Assembly: GCA_022410635.1 (NCBI GenBank)
Contig: JAJVDF010000214.1
Span: forward strand, 973,245 to 1,037,244
Source of the DNA: Tretioscincus oriximinensis
Taxonomy: Eukaryota > Chordata > Lepidosauria > Squamata > Gymnophthalmidae
Length of the DNA: 64,000 bases
Direction: 5' to 3'
A program made the translations under genes and the position numbers. The stretch's first letter is position 1. Each line of letters begins with the position of its first letter. Of this stretch, positions 23,346 through 33,370 are shown in pieces. Under the pieces are notes generated by a model. It was not told the DNA's origin, made no database searches, and saw nothing but the letters and a program-made list of their open reading frames with translations.

Positions 23346-24099
23346 TGCCTATGATTGAATTTTGGGATATAGAAGAAGAAGATTTAATCCAATAAAGAGT
23401 ATTTTGCACATTAGAAGAATTGGACTGTTGTTGTTCTCATCCTTTGTGGACTTTACTCCACTATCACTATCTGAGCATAACATTTTTCCACTGCTGCAAG
23501 GTTTTGAGGCATCCCAACTTTGCTGTTGTAGCACTGAATCAAACTTTGCGTTGTTTTAATTGGCTAATCATAATGTCTCACAGTTAGTAGTAGTATACCT
23601 TTCAGGCAATAAAACTCTTGGCCAGGACCCAGAAAGCAAAGGATGTGAAGGCTCAATCTGTCTGCAAAAACTGCCAAAAGAAAGATTACTGGCTGTGGCC
23701 TAATAAAATACAGTTTTCTCTGTATAGTTTGCGTAACCATGCCAGTTATATCTCTATGGGTTTTTCTTCTTCTTTGCAGTCCTCTGTTAACTTCCTGCTT
23801 TCAATGTTCAGTAGCTGAAGAAGTTTCCACTCCTTCCTCCTCCATCTGCTGTGGTGGAAGTTATATGTTAGAGGCATGGGGGTGGGGGGGTGGGGGGGTT
23901 TAAAGCCTGACTGGGACCAGCAGGGATTTGCATATTTCTGTTCAATTCAAATAGTTTTGAATCACAAACCAGTTTGCTCTTTGGCTGAAAAAACAATTTT
24001 GTACTTTCAGCCACTGCTGTTGCATTTAAATATGTCTTCTTTTTATACTTTTCATATAAATCTAGCAAGGTGGTCTTTCACAACACCTGAAGATCAATA
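23346..24099. other. AT-rich sequence, nothing recognised
   Basis: Contains a short G-run (ggtggggggg) near 23880-23897. No gene supported. Confidence 0.4.
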
Positions 24100-24192
24100 T
24101 TAGGGGGTTTGGGAGCAGAATCCCACCCCAGAGCCTGAAAGTCTTAGATAATTGGAGCTTTTCATGCACACAAAGTGTGTGCAAAAATTTTA

Positions 24193-24234
24193 TGACATCA
24201 CTTCTGGTGCAGGACCAGATCAGAAGTGATGTCA
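24193..24234. repeat. Perfect 14-bp hairpin with TGACATCA ends
   Basis: Arms 24193-24206 (tgacatcacttctg) and 24221-24234 (cagaagtgatgtca) are exact reverse complements with a 14-base loop. The outer octamer is close to the cAMP-response/AP-1 site consensus. It lies in a probable old repeat (about 24100-24302), so the likeness to a binding site may be accidental. Confidence 0.6.
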
Positions 24235-24302
24235 CTCCAAACAACATTTCTAGAAGCAGGGGCNAAAGGTGACATCCCAATGATGTTACTCCTAGCCCCA
24301 GC

Positions 24303-26099
24303 ATATTTCTTGTATATTGCTGCCCAAGAATTCATACTTCATATGAGAGTGGATTTTCCGATAAAGTGTACAAGATTCTCATAAGACTCCCAAGCCCACT
24401 GGACATTTGTCTACAAATGCTCCCACTGCCTATTTTAGAACTTGTCTTTATTGCTGGGACAGAGTACTCTGGTTGAAGGGATCATGAGCAAGATTTCTTC
24501 CTGGTCCTTGTTTTCATTCAGAGCTATCCATAACAGTGATTTGTAAGTTTTTCCTTAGCAACTTAAATTCAGCTTGCAGAACTACTTCATGAAGGTTATT
24601 TGGGATAGTACTGATGCTCACGTACACCGTGATAACTAATTAGGATCCACTAGGAATAGAAAATGGAGTAGAATGGAAAAGATTTATTTGTCCAATAACC
24701 AATAATAACTGAGAGGGACCAGAGATAGCCAGCTTCTTAGCAAAATGAACCAAATAGCCTTTTTTCATTACAACAGAACAGATGAGTTGATTCTAGAAAT
24801 AGCTAAATGCTGGCCTACAGAATAGCCATACTTCCTTTGTGTCTTACTGCTATAGCCTAATGAAGTTTTTCTCATAATTATGCACATTAAGTACCACTTA
24901 ATTTAGTGAACTGACTTCTGCATGACTTTTCTTCTGGACTGTGACAATTATATGTATTTTTTAGTTGCTTTTTAGAATAAACGTTGTGTGGGAGGGAGCG
25001 GGGGAAAACATAGCAAAATGCTACAAGCTTTGGACAGACATTATAATTTTGTTTGCAGAGAGCTAGGAAAGTATTCTCTTTTCTTTTTGCTGAGCTGTCA
25101 GTATCACTACAAAAATAATAGGTCTCAATGTTTGTGCATTCATTGGTTTGCTGCCTTTCTCCAAAAATAAATGAAAATGAAACAATCTATCTGCTTCATT
25201 GCTCAAGTCTTGCAAGACAGATTTCATATTACTGACGAATGTGGGTTTCCACAGCAGTTCAGATGAAAAGGCTTCCTGCCACATCTGGGATACTTACAGC
25301 AATCTAGAGATTCATATGAGATATACTGAAAAACTAGCTGCTTCTGTGTTCTTATCATTGTCCACCAGAACTTTAAAACAATATCATACATCTCTCATGA
25401 TTCAAGCGGGAACATAGTCTGTTTGCTCAGCGGGAAAAAAATGGGTCAAGACTCTGAGTATGATTAATACTTGATCATATATACTTGATTTAGGTTTAGC
25501 ATAATCTGTGCTTTCTGCTGCTCATCACACTGTATAAAAGCATGGCACAAATTAAACCTATTAATAACCAACTAACGGTTCTTGAATCCTCCCTGGAATA
25601 CTAAATATTGATAATTTTGTTGTTCTTATTATTGATCATGTGTTTGGGAATAATTATATTGAAATATTAAGGGAGATGGTAAGCTGAAATGGACCTTAGA
25701 ATGAACTTTATTTCAAAATTGCCAATTCTGTACAGCGTGGAGTAATAGCAGCAACAAAATATCTCTGTGCCCTTCTTGATCTAACATTTTTAGAAATCTT
25801 AAGTTATCACACTTTTCAAAAGGCTCACTTGGAGGTGTGTTGTAAGCTGCAGGGATCTGGTGGTTTGTGTGTGTGTTTACTTGTGGGATCCTGCCCTAAT
25901 GAACAGGGATCTGCTTTGAGCTTCTGTATATACAGATCACCTAAGAAGACAGCTGGGAGATAAAACTCATACCTGTCCAATAAATGCGAATACTTCTTAG
26001 AGAGACCTGCTGGATTTTAAAAGCAGATGGAAAAATGAATAAGTAGCCAGATTTCCTTGTCAACACTTTTAGGATCTGGCAGGGAAGATGGGTAGGAGG
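24303..26099. other. AT-rich sequence, nothing recognised
   Basis: No supported gene or repeat in about 1.8 kb. Confidence 0.45.
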
Positions 26100-26222
26100 G
26101 AGGGTTAGATTTTAAATACATTTTAATAATTTGCATTTTTTATCTTTTCGTTGTTACCTACTGTGGGACATGTGGGTGAAGGGTGAAATAAAAGTTCTTA
26201 AATAAATAAATAAATAAATAAA
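26100..26222 (+). mobile_element. LINE 3' end with (AATA)n tail, probable
   Basis: The order 'ttttaataatttgcat', 'gtgggtgaagggtgaaata' and an (AATA)6 tail resembles the 3' ends of L2/CR1-like LINEs. No coding sequence. Family not certain. Confidence 0.4.
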
Positions 26223-26908
26223 TGAGTGATTTTGAAAGTAAAATGGAGAATTTTAAACTGAAAAATAGTTTTGGAAACTTTTTAATTGCACAGGCTAACA
26301 AATATATTTCTAGGGTCAAAAGAGAATAAAAGCCATTTTCTTAATACCTTTTTAGGAGTGGGAGTTTTCTGTACCTTCTCCAGAAACCATCCTTCATTTG
26401 ATGCTAGGCCACATGGTCTGGGGGATGGAATTAACCCACAGATTAACCATTACTGCTTATTATTTAAGTTTTAAGAGAAACATAAACTTGATCTATGAGG
26501 ATCAACAGAGCTAATGTTACTGCACCATATGTCTGTAAAATCTTTTCAAAGTTTGCTTGCTACATTGCCGATAGCCTGGGCAACAGGCAAATGTAAACAT
26601 TAAGTATGATGTGTTTTGAGATTAACAGTGGAAGGTTTAGACACTATTTTTAAGTGTATCAAAGTCCACAAAGATCAGAATCATTAATGTTATGGTTTTT
26701 AGTGCTGTGTTGTACTAATGCGAATTTAGTGTTGTGTCGCATTAAGGTAGGAGAATGACAAAGTAAGAAAGGACATGTGTGTAGGGTATTTTGAACTTGG
26801 CTGAAAAGGTTCTAAAAAGACCAGTCAGGGGATTTCAGTGTCATTTGCAGAAAATTGATGGGAGTTTAAATGTTTACTTATTCTGTTTGAGAATACCCAG
26901 AAGCAATT
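26223..26908. other. AT-rich sequence, nothing recognised
   Basis: No gene or repeat supported. Confidence 0.45.
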
Positions 26909-26988
26909 TGTGGGTCACTGTGTGAGAAAGAAAGCTGGACTACATGGGTCATGGTCTGATTCAGATGGCTTCTTCTTATGTTCTTATA
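26909..26988 (+). mobile_element. CR1-type LINE, 3' terminal 80 bp
   Basis: Degenerate match to the end of the 18107-18468 copy: 'gtcactgtgtgagaaagaaa', 'tgggtcatggtctgattcag' and 'cttcttatgttctta'. Confidence 0.7.
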
Positions 26989-27224
26989 AAAGATTGTAGA
27001 ACATTACTCATCCTGATGGAAAACCTATATGACCACCGAAAAGTGTTTATGACTAAATGCAAGCAAGTGAATTAGGACATGATGCAGATATATAAAGTCA
27101 TGCATGACATGGGCAACAATAGTTAAGATTTTAACACACACAGCATATGATGCACAATTAGTGAAATTCATCACGAAAAGATGAGGTGTTAGAGACTAGC
27201 TTGAATGGCTTAAAAATCTCCCTA

Positions 27225-27350
27225 AATTGGCTTTATCAAACTTACAAGATTACATTCTATTCTCCCCGCAAGGCTGTGGTGGTTCTCGTTTATTTAGTCG
27301 CAGTCAGTTTCAATTTCTTGCAATCCTTGTTTCGAATAGCTAGACCAAGG
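27225..27350 (-). mobile_element. SINE fragment related to 35897-36262
   Basis: The blocks 'acattctattctccccgcaa', 'ggctgtggtggttctcg' and 'ttcttgcaatcc' match 36050-36125 in the same order and orientation. The head and tail are missing. It shows that the 36 kb SINE variant is a repeated family. Confidence 0.5.
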
Positions 27351-28627
27351 GCAATACTTTCTTTTAGTTAGAATGGAATTTGAAGTTATATAATCATAGG
27401 TGAGGGAAATGTAGTCAGCATGGGAATAACTGATGCTAGGAAGTGACCAATCAGGATGATGGAAACTCAGGCAGATAAGTAACCAATCAGTGGTGAACAT
27501 TCATTGTCAAAGATGGTATTATAAGACTTGGGGATGAAAACAATGGTTTGAGGAAAAATGAGGTGGGCTTATTTCTGCTTTTATTAACCCTTTTTAAAAA
27601 AATAGCTGTACATTCTATTTTTCATTTTAGGTCATCAAAGGACCAATAGCCAACATAGTGCAACTTAACTATCCCAGAAATGAACATAATGGGGTTGCTA
27701 TATATTTAGCCATAAGAAACTTCTCAATCCATTTTTCTCAGTTTCAATGCAATAATATTATCTTACTACGTTAATTTGATTATGAGGTATTAAATAGACA
27801 AAACTCACCTTATAGTTTCTCAAGTCTACTTTAAACGAAAGAGAACTATCTTGACAGATTAAGCTGTATTTTCAGGAAATATTTTCTGGCAGCCTCAAGA
27901 ACCAAATGGTATGGAATTTTTATTTCTGTTTTTATAGTTTCTCCACAGATGGTCTGCCAGGCAAATTCCACAGATTTTCTTTACAGATTTAATTCTTTAT
28001 TCCTTTTTTTTCTTCTTGGGGGAAAAAAAAACTGACTTCTGCTCCTTAATTTTCTGCAGTTATAGAAAGAAATATTTCTCTATAGGAACATGGATGTAAT
28101 TCATCAGAAAGACTTTGTGCAGAGAATCTGCAGTAAAAATAAAGCAAAAGCAATGTAAAGGTGATAATGTCCACATTTTAGGTCGCATTTTCAGTAGGGG
28201 AAAAATGGTAGCAAAAGTATGAGGTTTTGAAATGGATGCACACAGTTCCCCTAAAATCCACATGGGGAGTGTTTTCATCATACACTACTCGCAAAGCCAT
28301 GTGTCACCGGGCCACAGTTCTCCCCCAAAACCATCTCAGGTAGGTTTTCCAAATCATGCTAACTTTGCTTGGGCTACGGTTTGTGCGTGGTCTCGAGAAG
28401 GGTGGCTGCGTATCANTGTTGTGCTTCCCTCTTCACCATAACCTTTGAGGGGCCAACTTGTATTTTTCAAAAAATATTTTAATTGTTTTTGAGCCGGGGT
28501 TAGTCCCGAGTTCTTTTTGCTGCAACAAGCTGGAATAAGCCCATTGCTTTATGGATTATGCAATGGGCCTACCACCCCACCTGCCTTCTCACTGCTTCTC
28601 AGACTGTCCCGCTGTCCCCTCCCCACC
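27351..28627. other. AT-rich sequence, nothing recognised
   Basis: No gene supported. 28230-28440 is somewhat GC-richer and carries a 69-codon frame without a recognisable domain. Confidence 0.4.
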
Positions 28628-29200
28628 TCCCTTTCCACTGATTTTTTCCTCTTCTTCCTCTTTCTCCTTTTCCTATTCTTCATCATCTCCTTCCTATTCT
28701 TCCTCTAGTTTTTCCTATTCATCCTCTTTTTCTTCTTGCTCTTCTTCCTCCTTTTGTTTCTGTTCTTCCTGTTTTTCCTTTTTCTCTTCCTTTTCTTCCT
28801 CTTCCTCTTCTTTTTCTTCTTTTTCCTCCTCTTCTTTTTCTCCTTCCTCTTCTCCTTCCTCTTTCTNCTGTTCCTTGTCTTTTTCTTTCTCTTTCACCTC
28901 TTCTACGTCTCCTTCTTCCTCATCATCCTCTTTCAGTGGTTCCTCTTCCTATTCTTCCTGCTTTTTCTTCCCCTTCCACTTATTCCACTCCATCTCAGGG
29001 CACACGACCCTACTTCACCCCACTCTTATTCTTCCTCTCCTTCCTCCCTTCTTCTACTCACTCTTCCTCTCCCCCTCCACTTCTTCCCTCCCCCAAGTTC
29101 CCCCAACCCAACATCCTATTCCCATCTCAACTTACCCCACCCACTCTTCCTCTATTCATTCTTCCTCCTCCTTCCCCTCTTTCTCCCCCTACTTACCCAT
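28628..29200. repeat. Polypyrimidine tract, about 570 bp
   Basis: Almost entirely C and T on the plus strand, built from irregular TTCCTCTTC-like units, and becoming C-richer toward 29200. Purines are rare. The three-frame open frames (Ser/Phe/Leu on plus, Glu/Lys on minus) arise from this bias and are not genes. Long mirror-like polypyrimidine tracts can form intramolecular triplex DNA and slow polymerases. The minus strand may be an expanded (GAA)-type SINE tail, which is inference. Confidence 0.9.
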
Positions 29201-29581
29201 TGGTGAAGGCAGTACTGCTGGGTGTGTGTCTTCCTATTATGAGTCTTTGGCTACAATGGAGCAGCAACANAGTACTGGCTAGACAAGCCATTGAGGTATT
29301 GGCTAGTTGAGTTTGTACTGCCAACACCACCCAATGCCCAAACAGCCAGTGTAGGCTGTAACTTGGCTGCCTCTATTGCAGCCAAGGACTCAGATGAAGG
29401 CCCACATGGCAGGAGATGCTGTCTTTACCTGGCCAGCCCTCTATGGACCAATAGAAAAGGAGGGGGGAGGAGGGCAGGGGAAGTTCCAGGAGGCTCACAG
29501 GGCTGGCAGAAGATGTACTGCTCAGTGGTTCATCTTCTGCAGGGGTGGAGTAGTGCTGGGGGGGGGGGGATTGAACAAGTC
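29201..29581. other. GC-richer block with hairpin, unexplained
   Basis: About 380 bp, GC-rich relative to its flanks, ending in a run of about ten G (near 29561-29571). It contains an exact 10-bp inverted repeat, gcagaagatg (29506-29515) and catcttctgc (29531-29540). Open frames on both strands have no recognisable domain. It may be part of an old LTR or MITE. Confidence 0.4.
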
Positions 29582-29825
29582 TAAGACTCATAGACTTTCC
29601 AGCAAAGGGACTAGTAGCACTTTGAGACTAGCAGGAGAAAAGTGAGTGGCATAAGCTTTTGTAGACACGTCTACTTCTTCAGATGCATATGGGAAATGTG
29701 CCCTGTAGATTTCATACAGTTTTGCAGTTGTGTCAGTTCCTTCTTCAGGTTCTTTCAGGTTTTCAGACTGTTCTGTACTGTTAAGCTGTGAAATGTTTCT
29801 GTAGCTCAAATATGTTGCCATTTAT
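29582..29825 (-). mobile_element. Dispersed repeat M3, longer copy
   Basis: 29582-29690 is the M3 arm in reverse ('gagactagcaggagaaaagt', 'cgtctacttcttcagatgc'). It continues to about 29825 with sequence absent from the other copies. The minus-strand frame 29588-29821 stays open for 77 codons across the repeat with no recognisable domain. This copy may show more of the parent element than the others. Confidence 0.5.
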
Positions 29826-31422
29826 AAAACATGTTATAGGAATATATTAGGAACAGTGCTCAGATTTAGAGTTGGGTGGGTGGGGGTTTGCAATTACCAT
29901 TCACTGGGAATGATTCTCATACACGGTTATGGGCCTGTTTCCTGCCTTTTTCACAGCAAGCATTCCTACTCCTATCCCAAGAGCAGGAAGTGTGAAGGCT
30001 GTAACCCTAGATGCTCCACTGATTGTCTATTATATATCATACAGAACACAAAAAAGCTAGATAAAACACTTGAACTTCTTGCAAGAATGGTTTCATGGCA
30101 TAGGAATAATTATGGACTGCTTAAAAGACATCCATATGTGGTATATTTAAGGTGTGTTTAAGAACTTTTTTAAGAAATTGGGGACTAGGGAAACAATTAA
30201 CATGTATGCTCAGTTCCTGCTAACTTGATTATTTACCAATCAAAATGTGAAATGATTCTTAAACGGAAACATTATTGTACGTTAACAGAAATATGAAAAT
30301 GAGAATTACCTCAATTATATATACAGATAAACATCACTTTATCAACTTCNGCTATATAAACTCGGTGTTAGGTCGTTATCACAAAGCTGAATGTTTTAAA
30401 AAGATATTATCTCTACTGCCTTCTCTTTTACAAGGAAAATTTGGTCACAATTAGCTTGTAAAATCAAGGATTACACGGATATAATTCTAGTATTGTGTAA
30501 GTTTTTATGTAATTCCTAATAAGACGCTTCCAAATAGTATTTTATCTCAAAATCCTAATGTGATTTCATAGACTCATTTTATCTGTGTTTGCATGCCAAT
30601 TTTATAACACAATAGCAATGTCAAACCAATGCTAAATATTAATTTCAATCTCAACACTATTGTTTTAACTATTATTTTTTNAAAAAAATCATTTGTTTAT
30701 GTATGTTATCTTTATTTCCAGAAACACTCCAAATAAATAATTTAAACAGTAAATTAGTGTCATTAATAATAAAAAAAGCCATCATGGACATTTGAAAAAT
30801 GCTTTATGAAATTAAAGCCTGCCTGTTAACTGTTTTGTTATGTAGGAAAAGAGCACAATGAATGAAATATGCTCTTCTGGACTTGGTACAAGTCAGCATT
30901 CTCAGTGACAGTACAAATTTATGAGCAAACATTTTGTATCTCCCGGAAGGGACTCTGACTTTTGCCAGATTAGTGGTTTTAAGATAGACACCATCTGGCT
31001 GAAGTCGATAAATCAGTCAGAATGTAAGATAGGCAGGCCTATCATAGGGTTGTTATTGATATTCTCGGAGGTCATGTAAAAGAAGACACATAGCTAGGAG
31101 TTTCAAACTAACACATCTTTTAGAATGCGGGACCCATCTGTAGCTCTTAAGAGCTTTCCACGCTCAGTGTGGGATGTAATCTAAGAGCTACGGAGATATA
31201 TATTCACTTGCAGTTTTATATTAATAGAACATACCTTTAGGCTTTCCTGGGACATGGAATGATTCTTCCATATAAATTTTCTTTCATAATTGAACAGAAT
31301 AGGCCATACATAGCCAAGTGAGATAAACATAGGGAGGCAGTTTTCCATGTTGGCTTTCAGTCTCTAAACACAACTTGGGTTCTTCTTACTTATCCAGATA
31401 TATTAAAACCATTTAAAAAGGT
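29826..31422. other. AT-rich sequence, nothing recognised
   Basis: No gene or repeat family supported. Two isolated N bases. Confidence 0.45.
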
Positions 31423-31447
31423 ATGATGATGATGATGATGATGATGG

Positions 31448-31510
<63 letters not shown>
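31423..31510. repeat. Compound microsatellite (ATG)8-(ATT)21
   Basis: Eight perfect ATG units (31423-31446), one extra G, then 21 perfect ATT units (31448-31510). Long uninterrupted arrays are usually polymorphic. Confidence 0.97.
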
Positions 31511-31513
<3 letters not shown>

Positions 31514-31773
31514 AATTTATTTAGAAGGTTCCCAAAGAACATAAGTTACTGTATGGTTAAACACTTTCTGCTTCCTCTGATCTGAAATTAGAATTTTTTC
31601 CCCCTTCATTCCACAGTTATGCCTTTAAAGGACATTGGCATCTTTACTCTCTATGAATAGCACATGCAAAAGTCAAATAATTAGTATAAATAGTTTATTC
31701 AGGAAGGAAAAAATGTAATAGAAAATGCCTCTTATTTAGGTATACCCTGACTTCTCTTTCTTTCTTTCAATAG
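31511..31773. other. AT-rich sequence, nothing recognised
   Basis: No gene or repeat supported. Confidence 0.4.
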
Positions 31774-32040
31774 TGTGAGACTCTCGATGGTGAATGAACA
31801 CTCATACAAATGATTTCAAGCCTTGAAAGTGATTTATTGCAGCTCTTGAGAGACTCTGAGTTAGGTCTGCAATGACTGCCTGCTGCCAGAGCAGCTATAT
31901 TTATACAGTCTTCAAGCCAATCACTGCATTCCTGTTTTCCCGTTCAAAATGCCACTCAGAGATTGGTCATATTTAAACATAACAGGTTTCCCTCCAAAAC
32001 TCATTAGAACATAAGAGGTTTCCCTCCAAAACACACAACC
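31774..32040 (-). mobile_element. Solo LTR, endogenous retrovirus-like
   Basis: On the minus strand the order is: two 32-bp direct repeats (from 32040 to 31976, each with 'ttttggagggaaacc'), CCAAT boxes (near 31966 and 31918), a TATA box 'tataaata' (near 31905-31897), an AATAAA signal (31838-31833) and an end 'gagtctcaca' at 31774. The spacing of TATA to AATAAA (about 65 bp) suits a short R region. The plus strand starts TG and ends near CACACA, compatible with TG...CA ends. No second LTR, gag or pol lies nearby, so it is a solo LTR from recombination. The right boundary and the 5-bp flanking duplication are unresolved. Confidence 0.6.
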
Positions 32041-33282
32041 AGTTTCATGTGTACAAAAGATATAATACTATATACAAATATATACATGTCATATATCTAT
32101 GACAAGTAGTTTGTTTTATTATTTGCAGAATTTAAATGGTTAACCAAAATTAGTCTTGTTTCAGACTGACCCATTGAAAAAGAGAAATAAAATCTAGAAG
32201 ATCTTTCTTTAAAACCTCCTTCCAAGATAACTAAATTAACTGAAAGCAAATGTATTCACCTGAAAATTAATAGTTATAAGCAACTAAGAGTTTAATGTAT
32301 TTCTTTGTATTGGTTTTCTGGCAATTATCAAGTCCAATGTAACCATTTAAAAAGGTAATAAAACGGTTCCAAATTAGAAGCTACAACCTATTTATTTTTT
32401 AAAGTGTCAGCTAAATATAAAAATAGGTGTACTATACCTAATAGCTCACATCCAATTCATATGGAGTGAGTTTGGATAGGAGATCTAGATTTAGGGCAAT
32501 TCTGCCCTGACTGATATAGTGGATTAGCAAGCACTCTAGGAATATCCCTTCTACATGCTGGGGAGAACCTAATATGTGATATGGAGACTGCGAATATGAC
32601 CACTGCTGTTTCTTTTCGTATAAGTTCAGTAAGAAAAAATTAAAATAAAATTCATGGCTGGCTACCCTGAAACCTTCAATCTTGCTGCATCAGAGTAAGC
32701 CAAGGATCATGAGACAGAATCTTGAAAACTCTCATGTTCGTTATTCATATGGCACTTCATATTCTAACTGCCTTAAATTGCTAGCCAGAAAAGGTGTAAT
32801 GACAACTCTTTTCTGATGCTGCTATAGCTGGATCCCCACAATTACAGTACGTGGGGCAAATCACCCAGAGTCATGCTATAACAGTGTGGGGGGAAATGTG
32901 GATACATCCTTAGTGTTATTTTCCAGGATAGCATTATACTTTTGTTCCTTTATTCCGGAACTATGTTGAGATTGCTGTAAGTAGCTGTGGCAATCTCAAT
33001 ACAGTGTCANGATAACACCGGCTTTATTACTTTGACTGAATAATCCCAAAATAATGTCACTTACCTACAAAGTTTCACTACAAACCATTTTTCTAACTCT
33101 ATACTAATAATTATTTCAAAAAGGAACAAATACTGTCCCACAAAGGAGGCAAACAATGAAAAGCACACAGAATCCACCAATTGCATGATACCAGAGAAAA
33201 GGGAAAACTAAATACCATACAAATGTCTGATTTCATTTTGAGGAGGCTCTACTGTACTTTTTAAACCTACTTTTGGGGCAGA
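32041..33282. other. AT-rich sequence, little recognised
   Basis: No gene. A block near 32815-33020 ('gctggatccccacaatta', 'gtggatacatcc') has a MITE-like look and shares a motif with 12249-12265, but I cannot define ends. Confidence 0.4.
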
Positions 33283-33370
33283 GTTTTTTCACCCAGAAGG
33301 TCATAGGTTTATGGAATTCACTTTCAGAAAAGGTGGTGGTCTGATTCACCAAGGCTTCTCTTATGTTCGG
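33283..33370 (+). mobile_element. CR1-type LINE fragment with internal deletion
   Basis: Starts like 18121-18175 ('tttttcacccagaaggtcat', 'tatggaattcactttc') and then jumps directly to the terminal block 'tctgattcaccaaggcttc' and 'ttatgttc'. About 250 bp of the reference copy are missing between the halves. Confidence 0.6.

Noticed and set aside
28551..29310. Open frames of 243, 156 and 124 codons on the plus strand
   Set aside because: They are open only because the polypyrimidine tract cannot form stop codons; products are Ser/Phe/Leu or Pro/Ser runs, overlapping in all three frames.
31423..31510. Possible CRISPR-like or satellite array
   Set aside because: It is a simple trinucleotide microsatellite; the window is eukaryotic and has no spaced repeats.
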